Origin: Tsukamurella asaccharolytica
GTDB taxonomy: Bacteria > Actinomycetota > Actinomycetes > Mycobacteriales > Mycobacteriaceae
DNA length: 64,000 nt
Direction: 5' to 3'
Assembly: GCF_007858435.1 (NCBI RefSeq)
Contig: NZ_VIGW01000002.1
Coordinates: 372,001-436,000 of the forward strand
The position numbers were made by a program, and so were the translations under genes. The notes beneath the pieces were generated by a model. The model saw only the letters and a list, made by a program, of their open reading frames with translations, ran no database searches and had not been told where the DNA came from. Of this stretch, positions 10,863 to 19,499 are shown in pieces; position 1 is the stretch's first letter; each line of letters starts with the position of its first letter.

Positions 10863-11495
10863 GTGCCCCGAGTAGGTGAAAACCAGGTCGAGCCACCGGT
10901 CCTTCTCCTGGGTCTCGGTCCACGAGTCCTCCCGCTCGGTGACGGTGAAGCCCGCGGCTTCGAACCGTCCGCGCAGCTCGGCCATCTTGTACATCTGGTC
11001 GTGCGTGCTGCCCGCGCCCGCCGCCTCCACGTTGACGTAGTCCTCGCTCGCGGCCCGCAGGTCGTCGTTCGACGGCGCGGTCGGCCGCAACCTGTTCCAG
11101 AGCAGGACGACGCGGCCACCGGGGTTGAGCAGTCCGGACAGGCGCGGGATCGCGGTGTCTGCGTCCACCCAGTGCCAGGACTGGCCGAAGGTCACCAGGT
11201 CGAAGGTGCGGCCCCGCGCGTCCCACTCCTCGAAAGTCGCTACCTCGGCCGACACGCCCGACGCCCGCGCGACGTCGGCCATGGCACCGTCGGGCTCGAC
11301 GGCGAGCACGTCCATCCCGCGGTCCCGGAGCTGCCGGGCGAGGATTCCCGTCCCGGCGCCGACGTCCAGCGACGTGCTGCCGGTGGTGATCGCATCCAGG
11401 GTGACGTCGCTGTAGCGGGGCCTGAGCCGGTCGTAGGCGCCCGCGATCGCCCCGAAGGAGAGCGCGCGACGCCGATCTTCGTGCAGTTCAGCCAT
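10749..11495 (-). CDS. Class I SAM-dependent methyltransferase
   Basis: A 248-residue methyltransferase starting MAELHEDRRRALSF. The SAM-binding motif I LDVGAGTGILARQL lies near residue 42, motif II around VLAVEPD, and the WHWVD segment near 100 is typical of the UbiE/Tam-like group. Substrate unknown. It diverges from murT with overlapping upstream regions (28 bases between starts) and converges on the EamA gene with a 114-base overlap. Confidence 0.88.
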   Translation of the reverse strand: MAELHEDRRRALSFGAIAGAYDRLRPRYSDVTLDAITTGSTSLDVGAGTGILARQLRDRGMDVLAVEPDGAMADVARASGVSAEVATFEEWDARGRTFDLVTFGQSWHWVDADTAIPRLSGLLNPGGRVVLLWNRLRPTAPSNDDLRAASEDYVNVEAAGAGSTHDQMYKMAELRGRFEAAGFTVTEREDSWTETQEKDRWLDLVFTYSGHSTLPEDRRVALRAALAEVIGDGDVELAAGTIALIAER

Positions 11496-11523
11496 GAAAC
11501 CAGCTTGCCCTATCCTGGAGCGC

Positions 11524-12765
11524 ATGCCCGGACTCCCCCTCCGCGCCCGCGCGGCGCTGCTCGCCGCCCGATCCGCAGCCTGGGCGTCGCAGCGCGCCGG
11601 GCGCGGCAAGGGCTCGATGATCGGCGGCCTCGTCGCGCTCAAGATCGAGCCGAACCTGATGTCGCGGCTCGCCGCTGGCAAGCGCACCGTGGTGGTGACC
11701 GGCACCAACGGCAAGTCGACCACCACTCGGATGACCGCGGCCGCGCTCGCCACGCTCGGCCGCGAGGTCGCCACGCAGGCCGACGGGGCCAACATGGACG
11801 CCGGCATCGTCGCTGCGCTCACCGCGCACCAGGACGCGCCGTTGGCCGCCCTCGAGGTCGACGAGCTGCACGTCCCGCACGTCCTGGACGCCACCGACGC
11901 CGAGGCGCTGGTGCTGCTGAACCTGTCCCGCGATCAGCTCGACCGCGTCGGCGAGATCAACGCCATCGAGCGCCGGCTCCGCGCGGGCGTCGAGGCGCAC
12001 CCCGAGCTCACGGTGATCGCCAACTGCGACGATGTTCTCGTGACCTCGGTCGCGTACGACGCGGAGAACGTCGTGTGGGTCGCGGCCGGCGGCGGCTGGA
12101 CCAGCGACTCGACGTCGTGCCCTCGCTCGGGCGAGCCCATCGTCCACGACGGCGCGCACTGGTACTCGACGGGGACCGACTTCTCGCGCCCGGAGCCCGA
12201 CTGGTGGGTCGACGAGACCACCATTCACGGCCCCGACGGCTTCGCCGCGCCGTTGACGCTGCGCCTGCCGGGTCGCGCCAACCGCGGCAATGCCGCGCAG
12301 GCCGTCGCTGCGGCGGTCGCGATGGGCGCCGACCCTCTGGCGGCGGTCGAGGCCGTCGGCACCGTCGGCGAGGTCGCCGGACGGTACGCCACCGTCACCG
12401 TCGGCGAGCACACCGTGCGGATGCTGCTCGCGAAGAACCCAGCCGGCTGGCAAGAGGCCATGTCGATGATCGACGGCACCGCCGAGGGCCTCGTGATCGC
12501 CGTGAACGGGCAGGTCCCCGACGGCGAGGACCTCTCCTGGCTGTGGGACGTGCAGTTCGAGCGGTTCGAGAACGGCAAGGTGGTGGCGTCGGGCGAACGC
12601 GGCGCCGACCTCGCCGTACGACTGACCTACGCGGGTGCGGAGCACTCGCTCGTCGCCGATCCGCTGGCGGCGATCGCCTCGTGCCCGCCCGGGCGCGTGG
12701 AGGTGCTCGCCAACTACACCGCGTTCCGCGACCTGAACACCGCACTCGAAGGGCGGCGCGCGTGA
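11524..12765 (+). CDS. murT: Lipid II isoglutaminyl synthase, MurT subunit
   Basis: ATP-dependent half of the MurT/GatD complex that amidates D-glutamate in lipid II at the cytoplasmic membrane. The 413 residues have a Mur-ligase ATP loop TGTNGKSTTT near 58 and the C-terminal DUF1727 domain. The Cys4 zinc ribbon known from staphylococcal MurT is largely gone: CPRSG keeps one cysteine and the second knuckle reads STGTDF. The ATG at 11524 is used; TATCCT lies seven bases before it, and GGAG also precedes it, so leaderless or normal initiation are both possible. GatD overlaps its stop by four bases. Confidence 0.95.
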   Translation: MPGLPLRARAALLAARSAAWASQRAGRGKGSMIGGLVALKIEPNLMSRLAAGKRTVVVTGTNGKSTTTRMTAAALATLGREVATQADGANMDAGIVAALTAHQDAPLAALEVDELHVPHVLDATDAEALVLLNLSRDQLDRVGEINAIERRLRAGVEAHPELTVIANCDDVLVTSVAYDAENVVWVAAGGGWTSDSTSCPRSGEPIVHDGAHWYSTGTDFSRPEPDWWVDETTIHGPDGFAAPLTLRLPGRANRGNAAQAVAAAVAMGADPLAAVEAVGTVGEVAGRYATVTVGEHTVRMLLAKNPAGWQEAMSMIDGTAEGLVIAVNGQVPDGEDLSWLWDVQFERFENGKVVASGERGADLAVRLTYAGAEHSLVADPLAAIASCPPGRVEVLANYTAFRDLNTALEGRRA

Positions 12766-13499
12766 TCGACTTCTCCGGATCCGAGGCCCGGATCACCGAG
12801 TCCACACTGGTCATCGGCCTGGTGCTGCCCGACGTGATGGGCACCTACGGCGACGGTGGCAACGCCCTCGTGCTGCGCCAGCGGGCGCGCCTGCGCGGTA
12901 TCGACGCCGAGGTCCTGCCGATCACGCTGGCCGACCCCGTACCCGCGACGTGCGACATCTACACGCTGGGCGGCGCCGAGGACTATGCGCAGCGCCTGGC
13001 CACCCGACACCTCACGCAGTACCCGGGCATGCAGGAGGCCGCCGGTCGCGGCGCGCCCGTGCTGGCGATCTGCGCGGCGATCCAGGTGCTCGGCCACTGG
13101 TACGAGACCTCCGAGGGCGAGCGAGTGGACGGCATCTCGCTGTTCGACCTCACCACGACGCCGCAGGCGACGCGCTCGATCGGCGAGATCGAGGGCGTGC
13201 CGCTGGTCGACGGGCTCACCCAGCCGCTCACCGGTTTCGAGAACCACCGCGGCGGTTCGGCTCTCGGCCCGGACGCCGCGCCGCTGATGCGCGTGGTCCG
13301 GGGCACGGGCAACGGCGCCGGCTCGCCGGTCGACGGTGTCGTCCAGGGCAGCGTGCTCGGCACGTACATGCACGGCCCCGCGCTCGCCCGGAACCCCGAG
13401 CTCGCCGATCTCCTGCTGTCCCGCGCGACCGGGCGGTCGCTGGAGCCCTTGGACCTGCCGGACGTGGAGCTGCTCCGGCGCGAGCGCCTGCGGAAGTAG
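12762..13499 (+). CDS. gatD: Lipid II isoglutaminyl synthase, GatD glutaminase subunit
   Basis: Class I glutamine amidotransferase (CobB/CobQ-like), 245 residues, that supplies ammonia to MurT. The catalytic cysteine sits in LAICAAIQVLG near residue 105 and the catalytic histidine in GTYMHGP near 205. The GTG start overlaps the murT stop (GTGA), so the two subunits are translationally coupled. A strong intrinsic-type hairpin follows 80 bases downstream. Amidation lowers the wall charge and allows 3-3 and 4-3 cross-links in mycolata. Confidence 0.95.
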   Translation: MIDFSGSEARITESTLVIGLVLPDVMGTYGDGGNALVLRQRARLRGIDAEVLPITLADPVPATCDIYTLGGAEDYAQRLATRHLTQYPGMQEAAGRGAPVLAICAAIQVLGHWYETSEGERVDGISLFDLTTTPQATRSIGEIEGVPLVDGLTQPLTGFENHRGGSALGPDAAPLMRVVRGTGNGAGSPVDGVVQGSVLGTYMHGPALARNPELADLLLSRATGRSLEPLDLPDVELLRRERLRK

Positions 13500-13580
13500 A
13501 GCGCTGCTGCGCCTCGGGGCGCGTGGTCCGGGGCACCGGGTCGGCGCGGGATGTGCCGGACGACGCGGGTGTCTTCTCGG

Positions 13581-13607
13581 GAAGCCATGCGCGCGGTGCA
13601 TGGCTTC
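13581..13607 (+). terminator. Terminator after murT-gatD
   Basis: Perfect 10-base stem GAAGCCATGC / GCATGGCTTC with a seven-base loop, followed by a moderately T-rich run. It stands between gatD and the next gene on the same strand. Confidence 0.7.
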
Positions 13608-13708
13608 GCCCTCGCTCTATTTCATGTGACGCGTCCGCCGACGACGGAAAACATGTCGGTGCCCCGTCTTACCCTCGGTGTCATCATCGAGAGTTCGGGG
13701 GGGACATC

Positions 13709-14077
13709 GTGAGCAGAACAAGCAAACAACGCCGGGACGCGCGGAAGAAGCGGAATCGCGGAGCACCGACGCCACCGCGTAACCACATCCCGGTCGAGAC
13801 GCCCGAAGTGCTTGTCGAGGCAGCCAACCCGACTCCGGCGTCGGGCATTTCCCATGCCGTGGAACGCAATATCGAGGAAGACCTGCGGACAATGAAGCGG
13901 AACACGCTGCGGGTAGACGTCGAAGACTTCTTCCGTGAGTACTTCTACGACGACTGGGATCTTTGGCCGGGTCCCGGCGTGGTGATCGACCCCGCGGTCC
14001 TGGAAGCCGTCATCAGCGACGTGCTTACCCGAGAGAGTGTGTACCTGGCACATCGCGACAAGAACGGCGCAGCATGA
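13709..14077 (+). CDS. Hypothetical protein, basic N-terminus
   Basis: 122 residues starting at GTG after a G-rich ribosome site (GGGGGG, six bases before the start). The N-terminus is strongly basic (SKQRRDARKKRNRG), followed by a Pro-rich stretch and an acidic C-terminal half with DVEDFFREYFYDDWDLWPG. No family recognised. It lies directly before the vapBC-type pair, and its stop codon is next to the antitoxin operator. It could be part of the same accessory block, but nothing shows a functional link. Confidence 0.65.
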   Translation: MSRTSKQRRDARKKRNRGAPTPPRNHIPVETPEVLVEAANPTPASGISHAVERNIEEDLRTMKRNTLRVDVEDFFREYFYDDWDLWPGPGVVIDPAVLEAVISDVLTRESVYLAHRDKNGAA

Positions 14078-14099
14078 GTAGCACATCAAGTGCTACCGT
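14078..14099 (+). promoter_or_regulatory. vapBC promoter and operator
   Basis: GTAGCACATCAAGTGCTAC (14078-14096) is a perfect 7-base inverted repeat with a 5-base spacer. It overlaps the -10 box TACCGT (14094-14099), which lies seven bases before the ATG at 14107. This is the expected layout for an antitoxin that represses its own operon and supports a leaderless start at 14107. Confidence 0.65.
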
Positions 14100-14106
14100 C
14101 GATCGC

Positions 14107-14397
14107 ATGGAGCAGATCGGGGTCCGCGAGCTGCGGCAGCACGCGTCGAAGTACCTCGCCCGCGTAGAGGCGGGTGAGGAAATCGAGGTCACCAACCACG
14201 GGAGACTCGTCGCTCGACTCGTGCCGGTGAGCGAGAAGGAGCGCCGATACCGCGAGCTGGTCGCGTTGGGTCAGATCATCCCCGCCAAGCGTCCGCTCGA
14301 CCTCGAGAAGATCACAGCCATGAGGAAGGCACGAAGGCCGCTGAAGCCAGGGGAGAAATCTGCCTCGCAGATCCTCGAGGAGATGAGGAACGAGTGA
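14107..14397 (+). CDS. vapB: Antitoxin, Phd/YefM-VapB type
   Basis: 96-residue antitoxin with the conserved N-terminal DNA-binding fold IGVRELRQHASKYLARV and EIEVTNHGRLVARLVP, then a charged C-terminal tail that would cover the toxin. An earlier in-frame ATG at 14074 overlaps the stop of the upstream gene, but the palindrome and -10 box between the two starts favour 14107. The stop overlaps the toxin start (GTGA). It should neutralise VapC and autoregulate the operon. Confidence 0.9.
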   Translation: MEQIGVRELRQHASKYLARVEAGEEIEVTNHGRLVARLVPVSEKERRYRELVALGQIIPAKRPLDLEKITAMRKARRPLKPGEKSASQILEEMRNE

Positions 14398-14801
14398 ACT
14401 ACCTCGACACCTCCGCCTTGATCAAGCTGCTGGCGCCCGAGTTCGAATCAGATGCGCTCACGATCTGGATGGCTCGACAGGCGAACGAAGGCGAGGCGTT
14501 CGGTACCAGCGTGATCGGACAGATCGAGCTCACGCGCGCCGCCGCACGAATGACTGACCCTGACACGACTTCCCAGGCTCAGTACATCGGCGAACAGGCG
14601 GAGACGATTCCACTGACCGTGGCAATGGCCAAGCTCGCCGAAACAATCGGTCCGCCGCATCTTCGATCGCTCGACGCCGTCCATCTGGCGTCAGCTATGA
14701 GCATCCGCGATCAGATCAGCGCGTTCGTCACGTACGACAAGCGCCTTAGCGACGCAGCCGAGGTCGAGGGGCTCACTGTGGTCTCGCCAGGCGCGGAATA
14801 G
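14394..14801 (+). CDS. vapC: VapC-type PIN-domain toxin ribonuclease
   Basis: 135-residue PIN-domain RNase. Expected acidic metal ligands are present: D5 in MNYLDTSAL, a Glu in GQIELTRA (about 45), D in LDAVHLA (about 94) and D in TYDKRL (about 115). Family members cut tRNA or rRNA when freed from their antitoxin. GTG start overlaps the antitoxin stop by four bases; the stop abuts the ogt stop on the other strand. Confidence 0.92.
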   Translation: MNYLDTSALIKLLAPEFESDALTIWMARQANEGEAFGTSVIGQIELTRAAARMTDPDTTSQAQYIGEQAETIPLTVAMAKLAETIGPPHLRSLDAVHLASAMSIRDQISAFVTYDKRLSDAAEVEGLTVVSPGAE

Positions 14802-15326
14802 TCACCAGAGGCCGAGGACTGCCTGTTCAGTCGCGAGGAGGCGCATCTTGGTCTCCACACCGCCGCCGGCGGAGAAGCCGCCGGTGCGGCCGTTCGCGGC
14901 GGTCACGCGGTGGCAGGGCACGACCGGCGGGAAAGGGTTCTCGCCCAACGCCCGGCCGACTGCACGGGCGGAGCCAGGGAGGCCGATCTCCGTGGCGATC
15001 TCGCCGTAGGTCCGGGTGGAGCCGGGCGGGATCCGCCGCGCGACGTCGTACACGACGCGCTGAAAATCGGTGAGCCCCTGCATGTCCAGCGACACCCAGG
15101 CAAGGTCGTCGTCGAGGTTCGCGCCGGAGACCAGGGCGACGACGGCCGCGATCACCCGCGCGACCGACTCCGGCGGTTCGGACGGTGCGTCACCACCGCC
15201 GAGGTGCTGCGCGGTGGCCTCGTCGGAGTCCTCCGGCAGCCGAACGGCGGTCACGGCACCGTGGGTGCCCCAAGCGATCCCGCACCGCCCGACGGCCGTA
15301 TCGAAGAGGGTGTAGCCGGCGGGCAC
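14802..15326 (-). CDS. ogt: Methylated-DNA--protein-cysteine methyltransferase
   Basis: Suicide repair enzyme that takes methyl groups off O6-methylguanine. 174 residues with the active-site PCHRV near residue 137 and the helix-turn-helix segment TRTYGEIATEIGLPGSARAVG before it. The start is a GTG; a 32-codon open frame ends one base upstream, so its translation may feed into ogt. Confidence 0.95.
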   Translation of the reverse strand: MPAGYTLFDTAVGRCGIAWGTHGAVTAVRLPEDSDEATAQHLGGGDAPSEPPESVARVIAAVVALVSGANLDDDLAWVSLDMQGLTDFQRVVYDVARRIPPGSTRTYGEIATEIGLPGSARAVGRALGENPFPPVVPCHRVTAANGRTGGFSAGGGVETKMRLLATEQAVLGLW

Positions 15327-15327
15327 G

Positions 15328-15426
15328 TCAGCCCACCTCCCGCGCGAGGAGATCGAGTTCGGCCCCCAGGTAGTCGCGCCAGCGACCTGGGCGGACGTCG
15401 AAGATCGGGTGGTCGGGCAGGCGCAT
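15328..15426 (-). CDS. Putative 32-residue protein upstream of ogt
   Basis: Small open frame beginning MRLPDHPIFDVRPGRWRDY and ending one base before the ogt GTG. A TAGGAT -10 box (15438-15433) lies six bases upstream of its ATG, so it would be leaderless and the promoter would lie in the end of the DinB-type gene. Its codon use is like that of the neighbours. It may be a real micro-protein, a translational coupler for ogt, or both. No family recognised. Confidence 0.45.
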   Translation of the reverse strand: MRLPDHPIFDVRPGRWRDYLGAELDLLAREVG

Positions 15427-15435
15427 GGGGCGATC

Positions 15436-16023
15436 CTATTCCGCGGCCCGCGCGGCGGCCTCGATCTTCGCCTGGTGCGCGGGCCAGTCGACGCCGTCGG
15501 GGAGATTGCTGTTACCGGCCTGTAGGCCCGCTGCGCCGTCGATCAGTTCGCGAATGATGTCGGCGTGACCGGCGTGCCGGTCCAGATCGAAGAAGGTGTG
15601 CATCGCGAGGCGGTGCAGCGTGACCGACCGTCCGCGGTCGCCCCACCACGGCACCGTCCCGGTGGCGTCGAGCGGGAGCTGCGCGAGGGTCGCGGTGGCG
15701 TGGACCCGCGACTGTGCGAACAGGTCGACGATCGCGGCGGTCGGCTCGTGGGCCTGTACCCACAGGTCGTCGCCGGCGACGTAGTCCGGTGACTCCGGGT
15801 CGGGAAGGAAGGGATGCGAGAAGGGCCGCCCGAGGCAACCGCCGAGGTATCCCGAATCGACCATGGCACAGTGTTTGACCAGGCCCAGTAGGTTCGTACC
15901 CGTGGGAGTGAGGGGTCGGCGCAGGTCGTACTCGCCTAGACCGTCGAGCTTCCAGATCAGCGCGTCCCGCGCCCGATCCAGATAGCCCTGAAGTTCGGCC
16001 TTCATGCTTTCGTCGCCATCCAT
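15436..16023 (-). CDS. DinB-family (DUF664) protein
   Basis: 195-residue four-helix metal-binding protein. Histidines expected to bind metal are in LVKHCAMV (about 50) and RHAGHADIIRELIDG (about 153-157), the signature of this group. Members include mycothiol- or bacillithiol-dependent transferases, but the reaction here is unknown. Start could also be the second ATG at 16005 (MKAELQGY). A second DinB-type gene lies at 41455. Confidence 0.85.
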   Translation of the reverse strand: MDGDESMKAELQGYLDRARDALIWKLDGLGEYDLRRPLTPTGTNLLGLVKHCAMVDSGYLGGCLGRPFSHPFLPDPESPDYVAGDDLWVQAHEPTAAIVDLFAQSRVHATATLAQLPLDATGTVPWWGDRGRSVTLHRLAMHTFFDLDRHAGHADIIRELIDGAAGLQAGNSNLPDGVDWPAHQAKIEAAARAAE

Positions 16024-16056
16024 ACCCCGACGGTGCCAGAGGCCGCCGACAGGTTT

Positions 16057-16605
16057 TCACGCCCCGACGGTGCGCGGCTCGACGGCGACGCAGCGCTCGC
16101 GCGTACCGTCGACCGCGAACCAGCCGCGCTCGAACTCCTGCCAGCGCATGAGCTCGGCCCGCGATTCCTCGCCGTCGCGTGCGACGGCCCACTCGAGCCG
16201 CTGCGCCGCGGTGCCGCCGTCCAGCCAGAGGCCCAGAGACAGACGGTCAGCGAAGGAACGACGAGCGCTGGAGACGCCCTCGATGACGATGAGCGAGGCG
16301 TGCGGCACCCGCATTTCCTCCCCTGGCGTCGGTACGCCGTCTCGCCACACCATGGGGCGGTAAAAGGCGTCGCGGCCGCGCACCAACGGATCGATCACCT
16401 CGTCGACGAGCTGCGGCCACCACGACACCGGGTCGTCCCAGGTGGCGTAGTGATCCGTGCTGATGAGGGCGACGCGGGCACCGCCGGCCCGGAGGTCGCC
16501 GACGAGGCGCCGCGCGTACGTGGACTTGCCGACCCCGGACGGCCCGTCGATCGCGACGATGCCCTCGGGGCCGCCCAGCCGGGCCAGCAGCGCGGAGGCC
16601 TCCAT
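16057..16605 (-). CDS. Uridine kinase-like P-loop protein
   Basis: 182-residue NTP-binding protein with Walker A GPSGVGKSTYARR at about 20-32 and a kinase-like ISTDHYATWDDP segment. It resembles uridine/pantothenate kinase-fold proteins, but the nucleoside-binding residues cannot be judged here. It starts three bases after the recR stop and is likely co-transcribed with recR and ybaB. Confidence 0.8.
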   Translation of the reverse strand: MEASALLARLGGPEGIVAIDGPSGVGKSTYARRLVGDLRAGGARVALISTDHYATWDDPVSWWPQLVDEVIDPLVRGRDAFYRPMVWRDGVPTPGEEMRVPHASLIVIEGVSSARRSFADRLSLGLWLDGGTAAQRLEWAVARDGEESRAELMRWQEFERGWFAVDGTRERCVAVEPRTVGA

Positions 16606-16608
16606 GCC

Positions 16609-17262
16609 TCACCCGCCCGCGGGCGGGAACTCCTCGAGCACGCGCGGCGGCTCGGACAGGGAGCGGCGACCGCTCATGGCGCGGCCGAGGGTCAGCTCGT
16701 CGGCGAACTCGAGCTCGGCGCCCATCGGCAGGCCCGCAGCGGGCCGCGTGACAGTGAGACCGGGGAAGTCCTTGAGCATCCGCACGAGGAAGGCCGCGGT
16801 GGCCTCGCCCTCGGTGTTCGGATCGGTCGCGATGATCACCTCGTCGACGTCGACCCCGTCGACCGACGTGCCGAGGCGGACGAGCAACTCACGGATCCGC
16901 AACTTGTCGGGGCCGACCGATTTGATCGGGTTCAAAGCACCGCCGAGCACGTGATAGAGGCCGCGGTATTCGCGGGTGCGCTCGACGGCCTGGACGTCCT
17001 TGGCCTCCTCGACCACGCAGATCTTCGAGGCGTCGCGGCGCGGATCGGAGCAGATCCGGCACCGGGTCTCGGCGGAGACGTTGCCGCACACCTCGCAGTA
17101 GCGCACATCGTTGCGCACGCGAGTGAGCGCATTCGTGAGCCGATCGATGTCGGTGGGCTGCACTCCCAGGAGATGGAACGCGATGCGCTGGGCGCCGCGC
17201 GGTCCCACTCCCGGGAGCTTCGCCAACTCGTCGATCAGCTCCTGTACGGGTCCTTCGTACAC
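16609..17262 (-). CDS. recR: Recombination mediator RecR
   Basis: Acts with RecO/RecF to load RecA at gaps. 217 residues: N-terminal helix-hairpin-helix ([17 protein letters not shown]), Cys4 zinc finger CEVCG...CRIC at about 56-71, then a Toprim domain with the acidic [14 protein letters not shown] near 130. GTG start. It sits ten bases downstream of ybaB, the usual dnaX-ybaB-recR association, although dnaX is 5 kb away as in mycobacteria. Confidence 0.97.
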   Translation of the reverse strand: MYEGPVQELIDELAKLPGVGPRGAQRIAFHLLGVQPTDIDRLTNALTRVRNDVRYCEVCGNVSAETRCRICSDPRRDASKICVVEEAKDVQAVERTREYRGLYHVLGGALNPIKSVGPDKLRIRELLVRLGTSVDGVDVDEVIIATDPNTEGEATAAFLVRMLKDFPGLTVTRPAAGLPMGAELEFADELTLGRAMSGRRSLSEPPRVLEEFPPAGG

Positions 17263-17272
17263 CTGCCGACCG

Positions 17273-17581
17273 TCAGAAGGGCAGGCCGCCGGCGAGCGGG
17301 CCCATCTTTTGCTGCGCGACGGCGGCGGTGTTCTCCGCCAGGTTCGCCAGGGCGCCCAAGACCAGGTCCTGCAGGGTCTCGACGTCCTCCGGATCGACCA
17401 CCTTGGGGTCGATGGTCACGGACTTCACCTGTCCGTCACCGGTGCCGGTGACCGTGACGAGCCCGCCGCCGGCCTGGCCCTCGACGGTCGTCACCGCGAG
17501 CTCCTGCTGGGCCGTCATGAGCTGCTGCTGCATCGCGCCGACCTGAGCCATCAGGTCTTCCATCGAGCCTCCGGGCTGCAT
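17273..17581 (-). CDS. YbaB/EbfC nucleoid-associated protein
   Basis: 102-residue DNA-binding dimer of the YbaB/EbfC family. It starts [20 protein letters not shown], has a helical N-terminus, a central beta region with [18 protein letters not shown], and ends with a helix. First gene of the ybaB-recR-kinase operon. Role in the family is nucleoid binding, often linked to RecR. Confidence 0.93.
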   Translation of the reverse strand: MQPGGSMEDLMAQVGAMQQQLMTAQQELAVTTVEGQAGGGLVTVTGTGDGQVKSVTIDPKVVDPEDVETLQDLVLGALANLAENTAAVAQQKMGPLAGGLPF

Positions 17582-17674
17582 ACTTCTCTCCCTACGCCGG
17601 TCGGGTGACCCGCTATGTCCGATTTGTGTTACTTGTGTTACCGCTGTGCAGACTGAGGCGGTACAGTGCGATCC

Positions 17675-18499
17675 GTGACGAACCGCCGTTCCGCCCTCGT
17701 GGTCGCGACCGTACTCCCCGCCCTGGTCCTCTCCGGCTGCACCATCGGTGACGCCGGACCGCAGCGGAACGCGGCCGCATCTCCCAGCCTATCGCCCGCC
17801 GGGCCCGCCCTCGTGAACAACGCGGCGCCGCTCGCCGCCGGCGCGCTGAGCGGGAAGAAGATCTTCGTCGATCCCGGCCACAACGGCGCGAACGACGCCT
17901 CGATCAACAAGCAGGTCCCCACCGGCCGCGGCGGCACCAAGCCGTGCCAGACCACAGGGACGACCAGCGTGAACGGGGTTCCGGAGCACACCTTCAACTA
18001 CGCCGTGGCGTACAAGCTGTACCAGGCGCTCACCGCCGCCGGTGCGCAGGTGATGCTCTCCCGCAAGGACGACACGTCGGTCGCGTCCTGCATCGACGCC
18101 CGCGCGGCGGCCGCGAACTCGTGGGGCGCCGACGCCGCCGTCAGCATCCACGCCGACGGCTCTGCCCCGGGCAATCGAGGGTTTCACGTGAATCTCTCCT
18201 CGCCGCCGCTCAACCCCACGCAGCAGACCGCGAGCCCCGCGTACGCCGCGAAAATGCGTGACGCGCTCGTGGCGGGAGGCTTCACCCCGGCCGCCTACAT
18301 CGGTTCGGGCGGGCTCTACCCGCGCTCGGACCTCGCCGGGCTCAACCTCGCGACCGTGCCGTCGGTGCTCGTCGAGGCGGGCAACCTCCGGGACGCGACC
18401 GAGGCGAAGGTGCTCGAGTCGGCCGACGGCCAACAGCGACTCGCCGACGCCATTGCCGCCGGGCTCGCCGCGTACCTGGGCTCTCCCGCGACGCGGTAG
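17675..18499 (+). CDS. N-acetylmuramoyl-L-alanine amidase, lipoprotein-like
   Basis: Cell-wall hydrolase of the Amidase_3 (zinc) family, similar in position and type to mycobacterial Rv3717. The signal peptide ends in VLSGC, a lipobox, so it may be membrane-anchored. Zinc/catalytic features: FVDPGHNG near 65, EHTFNYAV (Glu ligand), SIHADG near 160 and VEAGNLRD near the C-terminus. The GTG at 17675 is chosen because TACAGT (17662-17667) lies seven bases upstream, giving a leaderless start; a GTG at 17666 overlaps that box. Confidence 0.92.
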   Translation: MTNRRSALVVATVLPALVLSGCTIGDAGPQRNAAASPSLSPAGPALVNNAAPLAAGALSGKKIFVDPGHNGANDASINKQVPTGRGGTKPCQTTGTTSVNGVPEHTFNYAVAYKLYQALTAAGAQVMLSRKDDTSVASCIDARAAAANSWGADAAVSIHADGSAPGNRGFHVNLSSPPLNPTQQTASPAYAAKMRDALVAGGFTPAAYIGSGGLYPRSDLAGLNLATVPSVLVEAGNLRDATEAKVLESADGQQRLADAIAAGLAAYLGSPATR

Positions 18500-18523
18500 T
18501 CGTGAATTCGGCAGTATCCGGGG

Positions 18524-19462
18524 CTACGAAGCCGAATCCGGCCTCCTGGAGCTCTCAGCCGCCGATTTCACGACCGTCAGATCACGCGAGCTCACGTATT
18601 CGCGCTCGGTGCCGTCCACCGGATCGGTGAAGGCGAGCGTGCGCGCCAGCAGGCGCAGCGGGTCGGAGAAGTCGCCGTCCACGACCTCGCGCGGCTCCGG
18701 GTACAGCGGGTCCCCCAGGATCGGCACGCCCAAGCCGGCCATGTGCAGCCGGAGCTGGTGAGTCTTGCCCGTCTCCGGGCGTAGCCCGTACCTCCCGACG
18801 GTGCCGCCCCGGCCGTCCGGGACCTCGGCCAGCTGGTCCACGCGCGAGCGCGCGTTCACGGGACCGTCAACCTCGTAGGCGCGCATGATGCCGGGCGTCT
18901 TCTCGATGCGTGACTCCACGGTCGCGGGCAACTCCAGCCCGGCGCGCAGCGGCGCGAGCGCCACGTACTCCTTGCGTGCCCGCCCGGTGGCGAAGAGCTG
19001 CTGGTAGGCGCCGCGTACCGCCGGGTCGCGGGTGAACAGCAGCACGCCGGCGGTGAGCCGGTCGAGCCGATGCGCGGGCGAGAGCAGCGGCTCGTCGAGC
19101 TCGCGGCGCAGCCGCACCAGGGCGCTCTGGACGACGCGCGCCCCGCGCGGCATCGTCGCGAGGAAGTGCGGCTTGTCCACTACCACGATCCGCTCGTCCT
19201 GGTACAGGACCGGCATCGCGAAGGGAACGTCGATCTCATCCGGCAGTTCGCGGTACATCCACACCGCTTGCCGAGCGGTCACGGTCGTCGACGGGGCCAG
19301 GCGGGCTCCGTCGGAGCTCAGAACGGCTCCAGCCGCGCTCTCCCGCGCCACGTACTCCGCGGTGCCCGGGAACCGGGCCTCGAGGACGTCGCCGAGCGTG
19401 CGCCCGGCCTCCTCCTCGGCGATGACGAGCCGCGTCGGGTCGACCCCGTCGCGCAGCGGCAA
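18524..19462 (-). CDS. RluA-family RNA pseudouridine synthase
   Basis: Converts uridine to pseudouridine in rRNA or tRNA. The catalytic Asp is in the motif AHRLDRLTAGVLLF; VVDKPHFLATMP and the C-terminal GKTHQLRLHMAGLGVPILGD are also family hallmarks. No ATG or GTG exists in frame between the core and the end of the upstream SRPBCC gene; TTG at 19462 is proposed (312 residues), giving LPLRDGVDPTRL. The frame stays open through the SRPBCC gene up to an ATG at 19675, which I consider less likely. Confidence 0.88.
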   Translation of the reverse strand: MPLRDGVDPTRLVIAEEEAGRTLGDVLEARFPGTAEYVARESAAGAVLSSDGARLAPSTTVTARQAVWMYRELPDEIDVPFAMPVLYQDERIVVVDKPHFLATMPRGARVVQSALVRLRRELDEPLLSPAHRLDRLTAGVLLFTRDPAVRGAYQQLFATGRARKEYVALAPLRAGLELPATVESRIEKTPGIMRAYEVDGPVNARSRVDQLAEVPDGRGGTVGRYGLRPETGKTHQLRLHMAGLGVPILGDPLYPEPREVVDGDFSDPLRLLARTLAFTDPVDGTEREYVSSRDLTVVKSAAESSRRPDSAS

Positions 19463-19499
19463 CGGCGCGACGGGGCTTCCGCGGTGCCGTCGGGGGCGC

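Noticed and set aside
13502-13708. A gene between gatD and the basic hypothetical gene
   Set aside because: Only a terminator hairpin and non-coding sequence are visible; frames there lack a start with a ribosome site.
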